Both the position numbers and the translations under genes were made by a program. Shown piece by piece: positions 45,690 to 58,262 of a DNA stretch of 64,000 nt. Below the pieces are notes generated by a model. The model saw only the letters and a program-made list of their open reading frames with translations. It did not search any database and was not told the origin of the DNA. Source of the stretch: Sindora glabra (lineage: Eukaryota; Streptophyta; Magnoliopsida; Fabales; Fabaceae); the NCBI GenBank assembly GCA_020226215.1, contig CM035234.1, positions 1,240,001-1,304,000 on the forward strand. The letters run 5' to 3'. How positions within the stretch are numbered: the stretch's first letter is position 1; every line of letters starts with the position of its first letter.

Positions 45690-47300
45690 AAATATCCCTG
45701 GCCATACCCTAGTTGGTGCCCTAAAAATCAAAATTGCCTTTCATTTCTACTAAAAACCCTAATTCCTTCTCTTGCTCTCTTAACACTGTCATAATTTTCC
45801 ACATCTTTTTCTTCAAATTAAGCAAGTAAATGAAAGCACTTATAAATTTCCTTCTCTAATCCTCTTTAAAGAAATTTGGTAGAATTGAGCATTTTAACTC
45901 AAATGAGGAAATGAGTAATATGAGAAATTTCAAATCTTTATATGATTAGGGCTCAAAAACCTTGAATTCATTTACTAAATCCTTCTTTAATACTATGTAG
46001 TGAATTCTAGCTTTACTTTCTAAAAATTTAATGATTTTTCTTAGTAGATCAAAAGATTTAGTTTGCTCAGATGAGATGAAATGGTGTTAAATGATAGTGT
46101 TTAGTTTAATTCAATGTTGAATTTGGTAAATACATATTGTAAAAAGGATGCATTTACGATGAAGAGTAAATGAAATAGTGTTAAATGATAGTGTTTAGTT
46201 CGATTCAATGTTGAAATTGGTATATATGTATTGTAAAAAAGATGCATTTATGATGAAGAGTTATTTGTTGGTATATTTATGTTAGTTGGTTAGCATTTAT
46301 CCTAAACAAATAATGAAAAACTTTTTGGAAAACACAATGCACTTATATGTGAAGCATTTTGTGAAGCAATTCATTGCTTAAAAATACTACTAAAAGCCTT
46401 AAAATACTTCTCAAGCTTAGATTCCTTTAAATCTATAAAGCAACTCACAAAGTGCATCTTTCTTCTAGATGTCATTAAAAGGACCAAAACGACTCATGAA
46501 ATGCTTTGTTTGCCTTATTTTATAAATAAATTATCATATGACCTGGGATTGACCATTTAAGGGTTGTCTAAGGATGGAATTAACATATGCACACTACTAG
46601 AGATATTTAGCTCCCTTCTTAGCATGCATATAATGAATATGAATTAAATTACTAAGAACTTGATATGGATAAAATAACCAAACTTTATTTTGCTTGATGT
46701 ATGCAATGAGGCCATAATATCAATAAAGGTATATAAAATTTTCTACAATAATTAAATTATGATAATGACATTGTTAACTCATGTACTTTAGCCAAAGTAG
46801 CTATGACAAGCCATGGATAACTTGGTTTTTGAATGTTTTGATAATTTCATTATGAATGATAAAGGATTTAAATGAGATATGAATGATTTTATAATGAGCA
46901 ATGAGATAATATAATGGAGGAGAATTATACTATGATGTAATCATATGCATTAAGATTTATATGTAAATTTATGAAGAAATAAAATTAACCCAAAGAGGCA
47001 CAAGATGAAAACTTATTAATATATGTATTTATTGTAATTAATACTTGATGTTTTAAGGATTCTCTTTTGCTCAAATTTTATAGGTGATACCCTTAAAGGT
47101 AATTAGATATGCTAATGATTATAATGATGGTAAATGGTTGAGTATTCCAACTTTAAGGTTCTATTCAATATGTTTATGAATATTTATTATTGTTTCTCCA
47201 TATTTTAGCTAATCTTTATAGATTATATTATATGAATTATTAGAAAAATTTTTTTAACTAATTCCCATACTTATTATTTTATAGATTTAAATTTTTAAAA
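45690..47300 (+). mobile_element. LTR-like non-coding block, plus orientation
   Basis: It starts with leader-like text typical of long gypsy LTRs (aaaattgcctttcatttcta, ctaattccttctcttgctct) and contains a short tandem duplication (about 46,075-46,265, period near 94 bp: aaatgatagtgtttagttcaa/gat). It lacks the recognisable LTR end seen in the neighbouring blocks, so it is either truncated or more decayed. Assignment is by resemblance only. Confidence 0.35.
46078..46263. repeat. About 94-bp tandem duplication
   Basis: Copies start at gaaatggtgttaaatgatag (about 46,078) and gaaatagtgttaaatgatag (about 46,169). Both continue to tgcatttacgatgaagagt / tgcatttatgatgaagagt. Confidence 0.8.
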
Positions 47301-47543
47301 ACACAATAAAATCTTCCTCTTCCACCACTACAATAAGCAAGATGCTTTCCTTTAAGGATTGTAATATTCATCTTTTGGCAAATTGATAGCAAGTATAAAT
47401 TTGATATACTTATATATGTGAAATAGTGGATTAAATGGTATAATGGATTAAGTTTCTTTTAATGAGTAGGACATAGATAATAAATTATCATCTATGTAGT
47501 TAGAATAACTTATATTCTACATTTACAGTTCATAATAGCATGC

Positions 47544-48164
47544 TTAGTACAATGGAATGAAATGAAAAATATTTATTTAATATATATGATGGAATGGGAA
47601 TGTTCATTCCTTAAAGTAAGGAATTCATGGAATAAACATTTTGTCAAACGATAGAATCTTTATTTCATAATAAAAATAATTGCATGATCATTCAATTATT
47701 TATGGAATAGATTTTTTATATTCTTATTACTTATATTTGTCATATATCCTAATATTACTTTTTATTAATAAATGATAAAATAACATCTATTTTTAATAAT
47801 AAAAATATTTTTATTTTTAATAAAATTTTTAATATAAAAATTTATAAATTAATTTTTTACGTTTTATTATAAAAAATTATTTATTAATTATGATATTGAT
47901 GATTATAAATTTTTTTATTTAGTTATAAAAATGTTATAATAAATAAAAAATAACAATATTATCTTTTATATACAAATATGATTTTAATTTTACACTTTAT
48001 TTTTATTTTTAAACTATTATTGTTATTAAAAAAAATTTATTTTATTTGTACAACATTTGTTATTCCAAGCATAATTACGGGATAAAATAATCATTTCATT
48101 CCTAAACATACCAAACATAATTAAAAAATGGTCATTTCATTCCTTTTTGTTTCATTGTACTAAA
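47544..48164. mobile_element. AT-rich inverted-terminal-repeat element (MITE-like), about 620 bp
   Basis: The left end is TTAGTACAATGGAATGAAAT. The right end, on the other strand, is TTTAGTACAATGAAACAAAA, followed by GGAATGAAATGA. Both ends share additional ggaatg-rich text (ggaatgggaatgttcattcc; its counterpart on the right). The interior is about 85% AT and has no coding capacity. The exact target duplication could not be set. It abuts the end of an LTR block at 48,190. Confidence 0.5.
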
Positions 48165-48189
48165 TGTAATATTAATTGACCTAATTACT

Positions 48190-50040
48190 TGTTATAACTT
48201 ATCTGGTTGTAACCAACATGGAACTTGACTCTCGATTTTTACGAATTTATTCTATTAAAATTTGTTATCATTACATAAAGGCTAATAAACAAACCAATTT
48301 TATAAACAATTTCAAAAGAATATTGTTAATAACTATCACAAACCAACATTATCCTTACATGGCCTAATTTATCTCTATTTATAATCTATTTCTAGCTATA
48401 GTTGTTTGATGCAAAATATTGAGGAAACTTTCACTCCTATTAATAGAGATAGAGAAGCTTTCATAAGTGCATTTGAAAAGAAAGAAAACAAATAGAGAGT
48501 AAGTCATTGACCTAGTAAGAAAATAACTTACTTATATGTAAAATATAAAATTATTGATCACAAATATCTTAATGCCTTTATCCATTCTTACTAGTTTATG
48601 CTAATAATTCTTAAACAAATCAACAATTATAAGAAATGGTGATCAATAATAATAATAGAAAGCAATTAAACTACTTTGTACCTTCTAAACTGTTCTTATC
48701 CTCTTAACAAACTTTATTTTTGTTATTTTAGGATTTGCTTTATTCCCCCACAAACTATTTTTTGATATCCAATATTAATTCACATTTTCCTATTTTATTA
48801 GCCCCATTCTTATAGCATTGCATAATTACATTTTCATACCATTTTATATCCCCATCCAGGATTTTAGCATCAATATCAATAACATAATAAAACAACATAA
48901 ACTAGTATTTCATTGTTCACAATTCAAGTAAACTCATTCATAGACTAACTAAATGATTATACACGTTACATAAGCAACCAAGTATCAATATTCAAGTATT
49001 AACATAACTTAGGAAAATAAGTAAAAGTACTCGATTGCATTAGTTGAACATCACGTTCCAAAAGTAAAATTTGAAATTGATATTTGATTATAGTAGCCGA
49101 ATACTACCATTTAAAGACAACAAATTGAGTGATATTTGATTAAGGTACTTAAATATGTGCCAACATATTCTATTATAGTAATTTAAGGTGTATACTTATA
49201 TAATCCCTTATGGCAATTAACATATGCTTATGTAATTTATTATGGTAATAAAATATATGTTTGTATAATCCAATACTATAATAGAATATAAGCTAATATA
49301 ATTCAATACTATTATAGAATATATGCTGATATAATCTAATACTATAATATAATATATCCTTCAAAAGAGCTACTCTTGAATTATATTCCATTATAGTAAT
49401 TGAATATAGATTCAATTTTCCAAATTTTCATCAAATTTCATTGCATAAGTCACCATTTTCACTAAATTTAGCATCATTTCCATACATAAATATTGGATTC
49501 ACAACTATATAACATATATATTCATAATTTAACTCAATAACTCACCAAGATTTCATTTAAAAATAACAACACACATTTCAAGCATCAAATTTCTTCATAG
49601 AATTAACACATAGACTTAAATGACATCAAATCTTATAAAATGTTAACTTAAGTAGATGATATACTTACCTAAATAGGAAGGAGATTAGGAGAAGGTGGAA
49701 TGAATGCTTAATTAGCTATACTTAGTCTAAAACTATAGAAATAGATAAATTCCTCAAATTCTTTACTTCTCTATTCATTAACAAAAATTGAGAGATTAAG
49801 ACATTAAAACTTATATTTTCTTAGCTTACTTTGTTTGACTCTAAATTGATGATGATTTCCTTAGGAAGGGAAGTTTGATTTCTAATTGTAGGTATTGAAA
49901 GAAAATTTTTGGGAAGAAGTATTAACAAGGTTGGGTGAGTGGTTGAGACATGGTGAGGATTTTCTAGAAAAATTTGGATTTGAGGATTTTTATGTCAAAA
50001 GGGCAATTTGATAATTTTAATGGGTTTTGGGGTAAAATTG
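48190..50040 (-). mobile_element. Long-LTR remnant, minus orientation, with 33-bp minisatellite
   Basis: On the minus strand its end reads gttccatgttggttacaacc...aagttataaca (finishing at 48,190), which aligns with the LTR ends at 14,572 and 43,850. The minus strand begins near 50,040 with leader-like text (attatcaaattgccctttt, then actcacccaaccttgtt). It includes the minisatellite at 49,193-49,357 and carries no coding sequence. No primer-binding site adjoins 48,190, so it may be a solo or 3' LTR. The precise right border was not located. Confidence 0.5.
49193..49357. repeat. 33-bp minisatellite, five units
   Basis: Units begin at 49,193, 49,226, 49,259, 49,292 and 49,325, an exact 33-bp period. 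The last three are the most alike, of the form gctaatataattcaatacta followed by ttatagaatatat. The first two are more diverged, and fragments of further units may lie just outside (tattctattatagtaattta at 49,167 and ttccattatagtaattgaat at 49,387). Confidence 0.85.
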
Positions 50041-50549
50041 AAATAATATCTAAATCTCCCTTGTATATTTCTACTCAAATCTAATTAGAGCCATGCTTTT
50101 ATTAACTTTTACTCTTCCTTTTTGTATGTTAAAATTCTATTTTTCTTAAACAAAATCTTATCCTAAACACACCCACTACAATTAATTACTCATTATATAC
50201 ACATAAATATTAATATAAGCAATTAGAATATATCATAATTTTGTAAGTGGTGTGATACTATTCTTTTGATTAACTGTCTACCATATAATAGAATTATTGG
50301 AAATGAATGTGTGATGGATATTTTCCAATGAATGCATGCAAAATATGACTATATATGTCGTTATTCTTACTAATGTATATGAGATAGGTTGATAGGATTG
50401 TTGGAAAATAATTTTATAATGGTGATAGCCAATTTTAGAATTATATATTAGATAACATATTTTGCTTCACTTTTTGAAATTATAAACTTAGATTAAAGTC
50501 CTCTTATTTAAAAATTTGGCAAAAAAAATTGGGAAAATTGTTTTTACGA
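50041..50549. other. Intergenic AT-rich DNA, nothing recognised
   Basis: No coding frame or repeat terminus was identified. It may include the undetermined start of the minus-strand LTR block. Confidence 0.4.
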
Positions 50550-50945
50550 GCAAATACACAAACTTTCTCTGAATTTGGTTGAAATTATGTAGGCTTCCCC
50601 TAAATTTTACAAAAAAAATTACTATTGAACCTATTTTAAAATTTTTATTAAGAAAATGTTAATTTTAATTGTTAAAATATATTTAAAGCTCAAAAAAATT
50701 GTTTTGTGATTAAATTACTATTTTGCTCCAATACACATACTTGGTTTGTTGTGGGAATATATATAAATAAAGGAATGGTAATTTGCTCATAAAATAAATT
50801 TTTGATAATTGATTGTGTTTTAATAATTAAAATTAATTTTTTAATGAAAATTTTAAAATAGGCTTAATAGTAACCTTTTTGTAAGACTAAGAGGAGACAT
50901 ACGTATATTTTGAAATTATGAAAAAAAAGAGTTTGTATAGCTTTA
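50550..50945. repeat. Long-inverted-repeat (fold-back) element, about 400 bp
   Basis: The left arm (about 50,550-50,690) contains tgaacctattttaaaatttt and ttaattttaattgttaaaat. The right arm (about 50,810-50,945) contains the complement, with cctattttaaaattttcatt and ttaattttaattattaaaac on the opposite strand. The arms are about 130 bp long with roughly 80% matching, leaving a loop of about 120 bp. This form is typical of Mutator-like or fold-back MITEs. The outermost bases and target duplication remain undefined. Confidence 0.6.
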
Positions 50946-51580
50946 TCTAGTTCTGAAGGAAGAAAATATTTTTTGTTCTACGACAATATTGGGATTTTAG
51001 TATTACATCCGTTTGTAATTTTACAATCTTTAGAAATGGTATGTTTTGACAAGGAGTTACTAAAATTTAAAAGATATTATCCTTCTTATGAAACTTGTAT
51101 TAAAATCTTTACTATTAGAAATATTTCCCTTGGAGCGATGCATGTATATTACACATTTTTTTAGAAAAAAATATAAATATAAATAAACTTCTTAAAGTAT
51201 ATTTTAATATCACACAACTTCATATAATTTTTTTAAGGTTTCAAAACTTGTAAATAACCTCCTAAAATTTTTAAAAAGTGAAAATGTTAAAATTTTAATT
51301 AAAAATAAAAAAATAAAAACCAACCACTTATAATTTTTTTTAAATTCAAAAAAATTACTTAAAATATTTATACCATAAATGTATTATAGAATTAATAATT
51401 TATTTTAGTATAAATTTCATGCAAAATTTATTTAAATTTATATTAAAATAATTAAAAATAATTATAAGTGAATTATATGTTTTTTATATTTTTAACTGAA
51501 TTATTAATATTTCTAATTTTTTAAAAATTTTAAGAAGTCATGTAATACTAAATTATATTTTAAGAGAATTATTTGTATTT
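50946..51580. other. AT-rich spacer before RAE1
   Basis: No gene. The 63-codon frame at 50,973-51,164 has no protein-family character. Confidence 0.45.
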
Positions 51581-51589
51581 TTTTTAATT

Positions 51590-51817
51590 TTTTTTCCTGG
51601 TCCTCGCCGCGGCGCTCGCTGCTTTGTTTCACACAGCCTGAACCTACGCCACCGCCCTCCTCTTTTTTGACCGCTTTTTCTCTCGTTCCCTCTGTTTCCC
51701 CACCGTTTGAACTTCGAACCAATCTCTGGCCTCAGTCAACCTCATCTTAACTCTCTCTCATTAAATATCTACTGGGTCTCTTGCCCTTTCTCTTAGCTTT
51801 GATTTCATTGTTTCAAA
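51590..51817 (+). promoter_or_regulatory. RAE1 proximal promoter and leader
   Basis: A sharp rise in GC content (ctcgccgcggcgctcgctgc at about 51,602) followed by TC-rich sequence up to the ATG at 51,818. This is the usual composition of a plant core promoter and 5' untranslated region and contrasts with the AT-rich DNA before it. No clear TATA box was seen, as in many housekeeping genes. Confidence 0.5.
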
Positions 51818-54800
51818 ATGTCAGCTTTCGGTGCTGCAAATTCAAATCCCAACAAATCTTACGAGGTGAGTCGCTGTTCATGATTCTGAACTTTCTGAGT
51901 AATGTGTTCGTATTTCACCCCGGTGCTTCTTATTATGTTCAAATCTGTAGACTTATTTATCGGTTTCTGTTATGGCAAAAAATTGTAAAAACTATATATC
52001 ATAGGCTGTATAAACATTCTTCGTATTAGCTACATTGCTACCCAGATGTTTGAATTATTGATTTTAGCAAATATATACTGCTAGGATATTCAGAGTTTAG
52101 CTTGTACTAATTTTTTATTGAGGAATTTAGTCCATTTTGCGAGGACTGTTTGATTCGGGGTTTCTTTCTTTTGTACATGCCCAGCTATTTATAATGTGCG
52201 TGAACAAGGATTTACATAAAATTTCAATTTTCAGGTGTCACAGCCACCTGGTGATTCTGTTTCAAGTCTTAGTTTCAGTCCAAAGGCCAATTATCTTGTA
52301 GCTACATCATGGGACAACCAGGTTGGTTATGTCTGACTCTGTGTCATTATTTTGTGTTGCATTAATGAGTTTATTATATACTAAGAACAAAATTGAGAGA
52401 ATAATCGAAAGACCCTCTGTTTTCTTGGTATTGTTCTGTTTTAATCTTCATCTCTTTGCATCAATGCTTCACTGACATCCTGTATCTGTTGAGCAATCTT
52501 GTAGGTGCGGTGTTGGGAGATAGTAAGGAATGGAACTAGTGTTAACAGTACACCCAAGGCCTCAATATCTCATGATCAACCAGTTATAATTCTGACTACT
52601 TTTTATTGGGAAAACATGAGAATTTTGAATTTGGCCAGCAGGGTTACTGACCATACCCTTTTTTTTTTTTTTGTTGGTAAAGGTTTTGTGTTCAACTTGG
52701 AAAGATGATGGATCAACTGTCTTTTCTGGAGGCTGTGACAAGCAGGTCAAAATGTGGCCTCTCTTGTCTGGTGGACAACCAGTGACTGTTGCCATGCATG
52801 ATTCTGCCATTAAAGATATCGCCTGGATACCAGAGATGAATCTCTTAGCTACCGGAAGCTGGGATAAGACCCTGAAGTATGTATGGATCTTCTTCTTCCA
52901 GTGCAATATTAGATAGTCCTGCTTATTTTTGGTCAACTTTGTTCTTGCAATTCACTTGACAATTTGAATTTCAAGTTGCAATGGGTGGTTTAGGGTTTAG
53001 TCACTCAAGAATATTGGATGTCTTAGGGTCACAGCAACCCCTTGGTCTGGCTACCATTAGCTTGGACAGTTAATCCTATGTAATCGCATGCAGTATATTG
53101 TGTACAATAATTGGCAGGCAGCATAGTCCATGGAACTGTACATTATTCTTAATATTATCCTCTCTGAAAAATGAAACTTAAAATAGGTTTTTTTTTTTTT
53201 TTGGGGGGGGGGAAACTTATGTCCTCTCTGTTTAAGTTTACAAAAAAATTGCTGAAACTGCAGCTTTCACAAATTAAGCACACACTTTCATTTTCTATTA
53301 TTTTTCCTTTACAAGTTTATGCATGGCTGGTTTGAACTTTCTGCCAAATTGCAAATATAATCCATTTAGGATTATTATTATTATTATTGGGCCAACAGCT
53401 CGGATGGCAACTTGGTAGTTTTGCTTTTAAATGTTTCTGATATAGTTCCTCTTCATTGTATCTCTGTACGTGATAGCTCCCCTAAAGTGTTTTAGATACC
53501 TATATATGTCATTGATCATTGCATACTTTACCTTGCTCTTAGGTACTGGGATACAAGGCAGCCAAATCCAGTGCATACTCAGCAACTCCCTGATCGCTGT
53601 TATGCTATGACAGTGAAACATCCCTTGATGGTTGTGGCAACTGCAGATAGGAATCTGATAGTCTTCAACTTGCAGAATCCTCAGGTGATATTTTGTTGTC
53701 TGCGATGGTCTTTCACAATGTTTCATTGCTTCTAAACAATAGGTTGATGCATGAATGGACTATATGATATCTTATACATGGAAGATGAAAAAAAATTTTT
53801 TTACTTGTTCTGTCTTTCCATGATTTCAACCAGCAACTAGAGCAGTGTTTCTTATTATGGAGCAACAGATTTTTTCTTTTTTTTTAAATCACTGATGGAT
53901 TCTCTACAGACTGAATTCAAAAGAGTCACATCACCACTGAAGTATCAGACAAGATGTGTTGCTGCTTTTCCTGACCAACAAGGGTTTTTGGTATGTACCT
54001 GCTTCTTATTTGCACTCATAGACAACCATGCTAGTGTTATTTTTATCCTTCACATTATTTCTACTTCTCCGTATTTTGGGTCAATTCTGCACTCACCCAA
54101 CATAATTTGGGGCATATATACCACACGACCTTCCTGCATATAGCTTCCAGTGCAAATATACTCTAATTGATGCTTGTGGCATTCTGCACCTTGACCAATG
54201 TTTGATGGATTTGCACTGACAGATATCTGATTAGGGTGTTGACTTTTGAGACCTGATATATTGAGGTCTGACTAGATAGGGAAGGAAAATTGAATATGTC
54301 TTTGCCTTCTTTTGCCAAATTTGGCATGTATATATACAGAGTGTAAACATTATCAATTGAATTTCTGCTTTCAATTAAATAATTCCTCTCTTACGTGTAT
54401 TCTCTTCATGGTGTTGTCATCACTATCAGTAAAGAACTTTTATATTTCACTGGAAAAAGCTGGCTGCAAAACTTTAAGCTACAGACATAATTGGTTACTC
54501 TGTTGTTCTATAGGTTGGCTCAATTGAGGGAAGGGTTGGAGTGCATCACTTGGACGATTCACAGCAAAGCAAGAACTTTACTTTCAAATGCCACAGAGAG
54601 AACAATGAAATATACTCTGTCAACTCTTTGAACTTTCATCCAGTAATACTCCATCTGTAAAAATTGCTAATATTTCATTCAAGGGTACCGATCTGATTGA
54701 CTTTTGCTTAATGCCTTATTTGACATCTCTGCATTCAGATACATCACACTTTTGCAACTGCTGGATCAGATGGTGCTTTTAATTTCTGGGATAAGGACAG

Positions 54801-55924
54801 TAAGCAAAGACTCAAGGTGTCTCCTTATCTCTAAAATTCTCTCTCTATCTTGTTCTTTGTTTCTTGTTGAAACCGATCTCTATAATCATGAAACAAAACT
54901 CCCATAATCTTGTGTTTGCAATGAATTTTTGCAGTAGTGTTTCTTTGTCAGGATTCATCATTGATTTATTATTATGTATGTCTGTCTTGAAAGGAACAAG
55001 CACAAAATTACCGCCACAATATTATTGTTGTCAGAATTCTATACTTTTCTCAATATGAGCATTTGAATGAGATGCCTTTTTTTTTTTAAGGTTTCTTGGT
55101 CTTGATTGCAGTGTTGATCATGTATGATCAATATACCCTTTTTTTATATTGTATTTACGTATTTATTATAGTTATTAATTTGCTTATAATATGCAAAACT
55201 GTTTTGCAGGCCATGCAAAGGTGTGGTCAGCCTATACCTTGCAGTACATTCAATAATGATGGTTCTATATTTGCTTACTCGGTATGTCTTGTTTTCAAGT
55301 TTGTTCAAACCTTAGTAATTCACTTACTCTCTGCTGTGACATGTTGATATGACCCTTTCTGTTCTTTTACTACTGTTTTGGCTCTAAATCTGCTACATGT
55401 TTGAAGGTGTGTTATGATTGGAGCAAGGGTGCAGAAAATCATAATCCAGCAACAGTGAAGACCTACATTTACCTGCACTTACCACAGGTATGTCCATATA
55501 CATGTTATGTTATAAATGTTAAGTAACCTGCCAATAAAAATAGACAATTTGATTGGATTGATGTAAGTAGATAAATATTTTCAAAATATATTACGATTAT
55601 TATGGAATAGAGTAGAAAAGAAACTAATGATCATTCTTCCATTGAGTCCCACTGCAATCTATTTTTTTGTTTTTAGGGGAGGGAAAAAAACAAAAATAAA
55701 GATAAGTTAAGAAAAACATAATATGCTTTTCTTCATTCATTCACTTATTATTATAATAAACCCAAACAAGGGATTGGCTAGTTGATATTTGGGTTTAGCT
55801 GTTATGTCCTTTTGTTTCCGTTCGTCTGTTGAAACTAAAAGTGCAGGAGTAACCATTTTTATCTTGTGAACAGGAGTCTGAGGTTAAAGGCAAGCCACGA
55901 GCGGGAACAGCTAGTAGAAAGTAA
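51818..55924 (+). CDS. RAE1: mRNA export factor RAE1 (WD40 nucleoporin)
   Basis: Eleven exons: 51,818-51,865; 52,235-52,321; 52,505-52,582; 52,683-52,876; 53,543-53,684; 53,910-53,990; 54,514-54,642; 54,739-54,816; 55,210-55,281; 55,407-55,487; 55,874-55,924. They total 1,041 nt and 346 residues, close to the roughly 350 of plant RAE1. The protein forms a seven-bladed WD40 propeller. Clear blades are SLSFSPKANYLVATSWDNQV (about 26-45), DDGSTVFSGGCDKQVKMW (about 80-98), AWIPEMNLLATGSWDKTLKY (about 118-137), FNLQNP at about 178-183, QQGFLVGSIEGRVGVHHL (about 205-222), TFATAGSDGAFNFWDKDSKQ (about 257-276) and FNNDGSIFAYSVCYDWSKG (about 293-311). It ends GKPRAGTASRK, the conserved plant tail. RAE1 binds NUP98-type nucleoporins at the pore and works in mRNA export and spindle assembly. 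Only the exon 3 donor is weak (CCA|GTTATA). No disruption is seen. Confidence 0.96.
53190..53212. repeat. Poly-T / poly-G run in RAE1 intron 4
   Basis: About 14 T followed by about 9 G (53,189-53,212). A low-complexity homopolymer pair inside an intron, probably length-variable or prone to sequencing error. Confidence 0.8.
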
Positions 55925-57752
55925 ATTTCATTTTACAGAGGTTGTAAAATGTAATCAACATATAATTTTTTTTAAATTGGATTCTTGGTTGTTACTCTTT
56001 CTAGTTACTAAATGTTTGATCACGGAGGAGAGGAATGGGGGTGGAAGGAATGTAACTTTTGGCCTAAAATGGAATGTTTCCTAGGTTCTTCACAAATTCA
56101 AAAGATGTTGCAGTTAATGTGAATGGATCATTGATGAAGTTCGACTTTTAAAAATAGGTTCAAGAGGCTTGCCTCTTCGTTCTTTAATTCCTTGCTATCA
56201 TCTTTAAATGATGACTTGAAAAATATAAAAGTTCAAGGAAAAGCTTGCCTCTCCAACAGTGGCTCTTCATGGAGTTTTCATATTGATGCTTTGTATGCAT
56301 AATATATGGAAGTGAGATACAATTATATATACCACACAATGTGAATCTTGTATTTGTCTTGCTCCTCTGAATGTATTTCTCCGCATTATAAATCCACGTC
56401 TCAAATGTGTGGTTGACAACCGGACTTACTTATAAATGTGAAAAAATGTGAATATAAATTTATTGAACTTCAATGCAAAACAAGAAAGGTGTAGATTTGC
56501 TTATTGTATTGTACAAGTCCAATGCTTGATATCGGTCATTCTTGCATTACGTGATTGATGAAGTTTCCATTTTGTACATATTGGATCATGACTTAATCAT
56601 TTCATCTCAGAAAACAGTTCTGAATATTTTAATTTTTTTTTAACTTTTTGTTTTTATAACTCTTAGAATAATAATTGTTAGTGATTATCTCAATATACAA
56701 TGAGATACATTTATAAGAAGTCATTAGGAGACAGTGATGAATTCAGAGAAATAAGCAAGACTCTCCATGGATATATGAATTTTTCCCACTAAAGGTTAAT
56801 GATTCAGAGATGGCCTACCAATTGTTGCAGGAATTTTCAAAGTGTTTTTACACAGTGAGTCATCCTTGAGTAGCTGCCAAGAAAGGAAGACATAATGCCA
56901 TAATAAAGTTTCAAAATTATCAGTGTCTTAGGATTTACATGATTCTGGGAGCACGCGTAATCTTTTTATCTTTTTCTTCTCTTGTTCTATGCTTGCCTTT
57001 TTGGAATAACTCAAGTTTAAGATAAATGCAAAATTTCCAATTCCATGACGCTCCTCATCATAGGTACTATAATTGTTTTAAAAACATATAAAAACTTCAC
57101 TTCATGTGTGAAATTACCTATGAATTCAATTTCACATTGCTATGTTTTTATTCCTGGTAAGGAAAAAATTACCATGTTTTGCTTATTAGTAGGATTTTTT
57201 TTTTAAAGAATTCTTAGCACTCATATGGACAACAACTCAATTATACTGGCCCCCTCTATCATTGGGAATTGATTGATTTGGTAGAAGCAGGTTTCAATAC
57301 ATTTCATTTAGTAAAGAATTGAGTTTGATACTTGGATGTGCCTTCTGCTCCATACAAGAATTAATCTTATTCCTGATATAATTATATCGTAAATCCAAAT
57401 GTAAATTTATTTTTGAGCTCTTTACGTATGCAATTTGCATTCTCACAGGCGTAAATATTGAATATTCATCTGACAATTTTACTGCTATCATTAATAATTT
57501 TTTTTTTTTTTGTTTTAGTGCACCTCATCATCAATACCACCCCGTAAGCGAGGAGTTCATCATGATTATATAATTTATTTCTCTTGTAAAGAAACTCATG
57601 GTGAAGATCCCAATTCCTTGCCCTATATATGTCAACTCCCTCGTACGTAGTGCAATTCTTTGACCATTGAATTGCAAAAATGCCTTGCCCTAAATATGAC
57701 AAATGCTTCAATTCTTGTAAGTTAACGAGATTTTTAATGCTAAATATTGACA
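55925..57752. other. RAE1 3' region and intergenic spacer
   Basis: The first few hundred bases are probably the RAE1 3' untranslated region. The rest is ordinary intergenic sequence. The 95-codon minus-strand frame at 57,753-57,466 overlaps a poly-T run and shows no recognisable family. It is left unannotated. Confidence 0.45.
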
Positions 57753-57761
57753 AAGAATATA

Positions 57762-58262
57762 GATTAAAATTTTATTTTAATCTCTATAAGATTAAATTTT
57801 TATTAATTTTATCTGTATTAATTTGATTTTTATAAAATTAAAAATCCTTAAATTTTAATCCATTTGTACAGTAATTTAGTATTGACTAAAAACCTATTTT
57901 GATTGTTGTAAAATTGAATTTTTATCAATTTGATTTTTGACTAAAAATTTGAATCAATTTAGTCCTTATAAGATTAAAAATCCTCAAATTTTAGTCTTTT
58001 CATATAATAATTCAATATTCCATCTCATATATGGAAGGATTAAAATTTAAGGGTTTCTAATGTTATAAGAATCAAATTGATATAAACTTTTGATTAGAGA
58101 TAAAATTGATAAAAATGTAATCTTACAAAATTGAAAATAGGATTTTAATTTTTAATATTCCATCTTATATATGAAAAAAATTAAAAATTGAATGTTTTTA
58201 CTCTTATAGAGATTAAATTAATATAAACTTAATCTTATAGGAATCAAAATAAAAGTTTAATT
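57762..58262. mobile_element. Mutator-type MITE (501 bp, 9-bp target duplication)
   Basis: The left end is GATTAAAATTTTATTTTAAT, then CTCTATAAGATTAAATTTTT. The right end, on the opposite strand, is AATTAAACTTTTATTTTGAT, then TCCTATAAGATTAAGTTTAT. The inverted repeats are about 48 bp. Both sides carry the identical 9-mer AAGAATATA (57,753-57,761 and 58,263-58,271), the duplication length of Mutator-like elements. The interior is AT-rich with additional internal inverted segments (ggattaaaatttaagggttt versus its counterpart) and is non-coding. Confidence 0.8.

Noticed and set aside
57466..57753. 95-codon minus-strand frame
   Set aside because: Crosses a poly-T run (Lys-rich part), no recognisable domain, no splice partner found.
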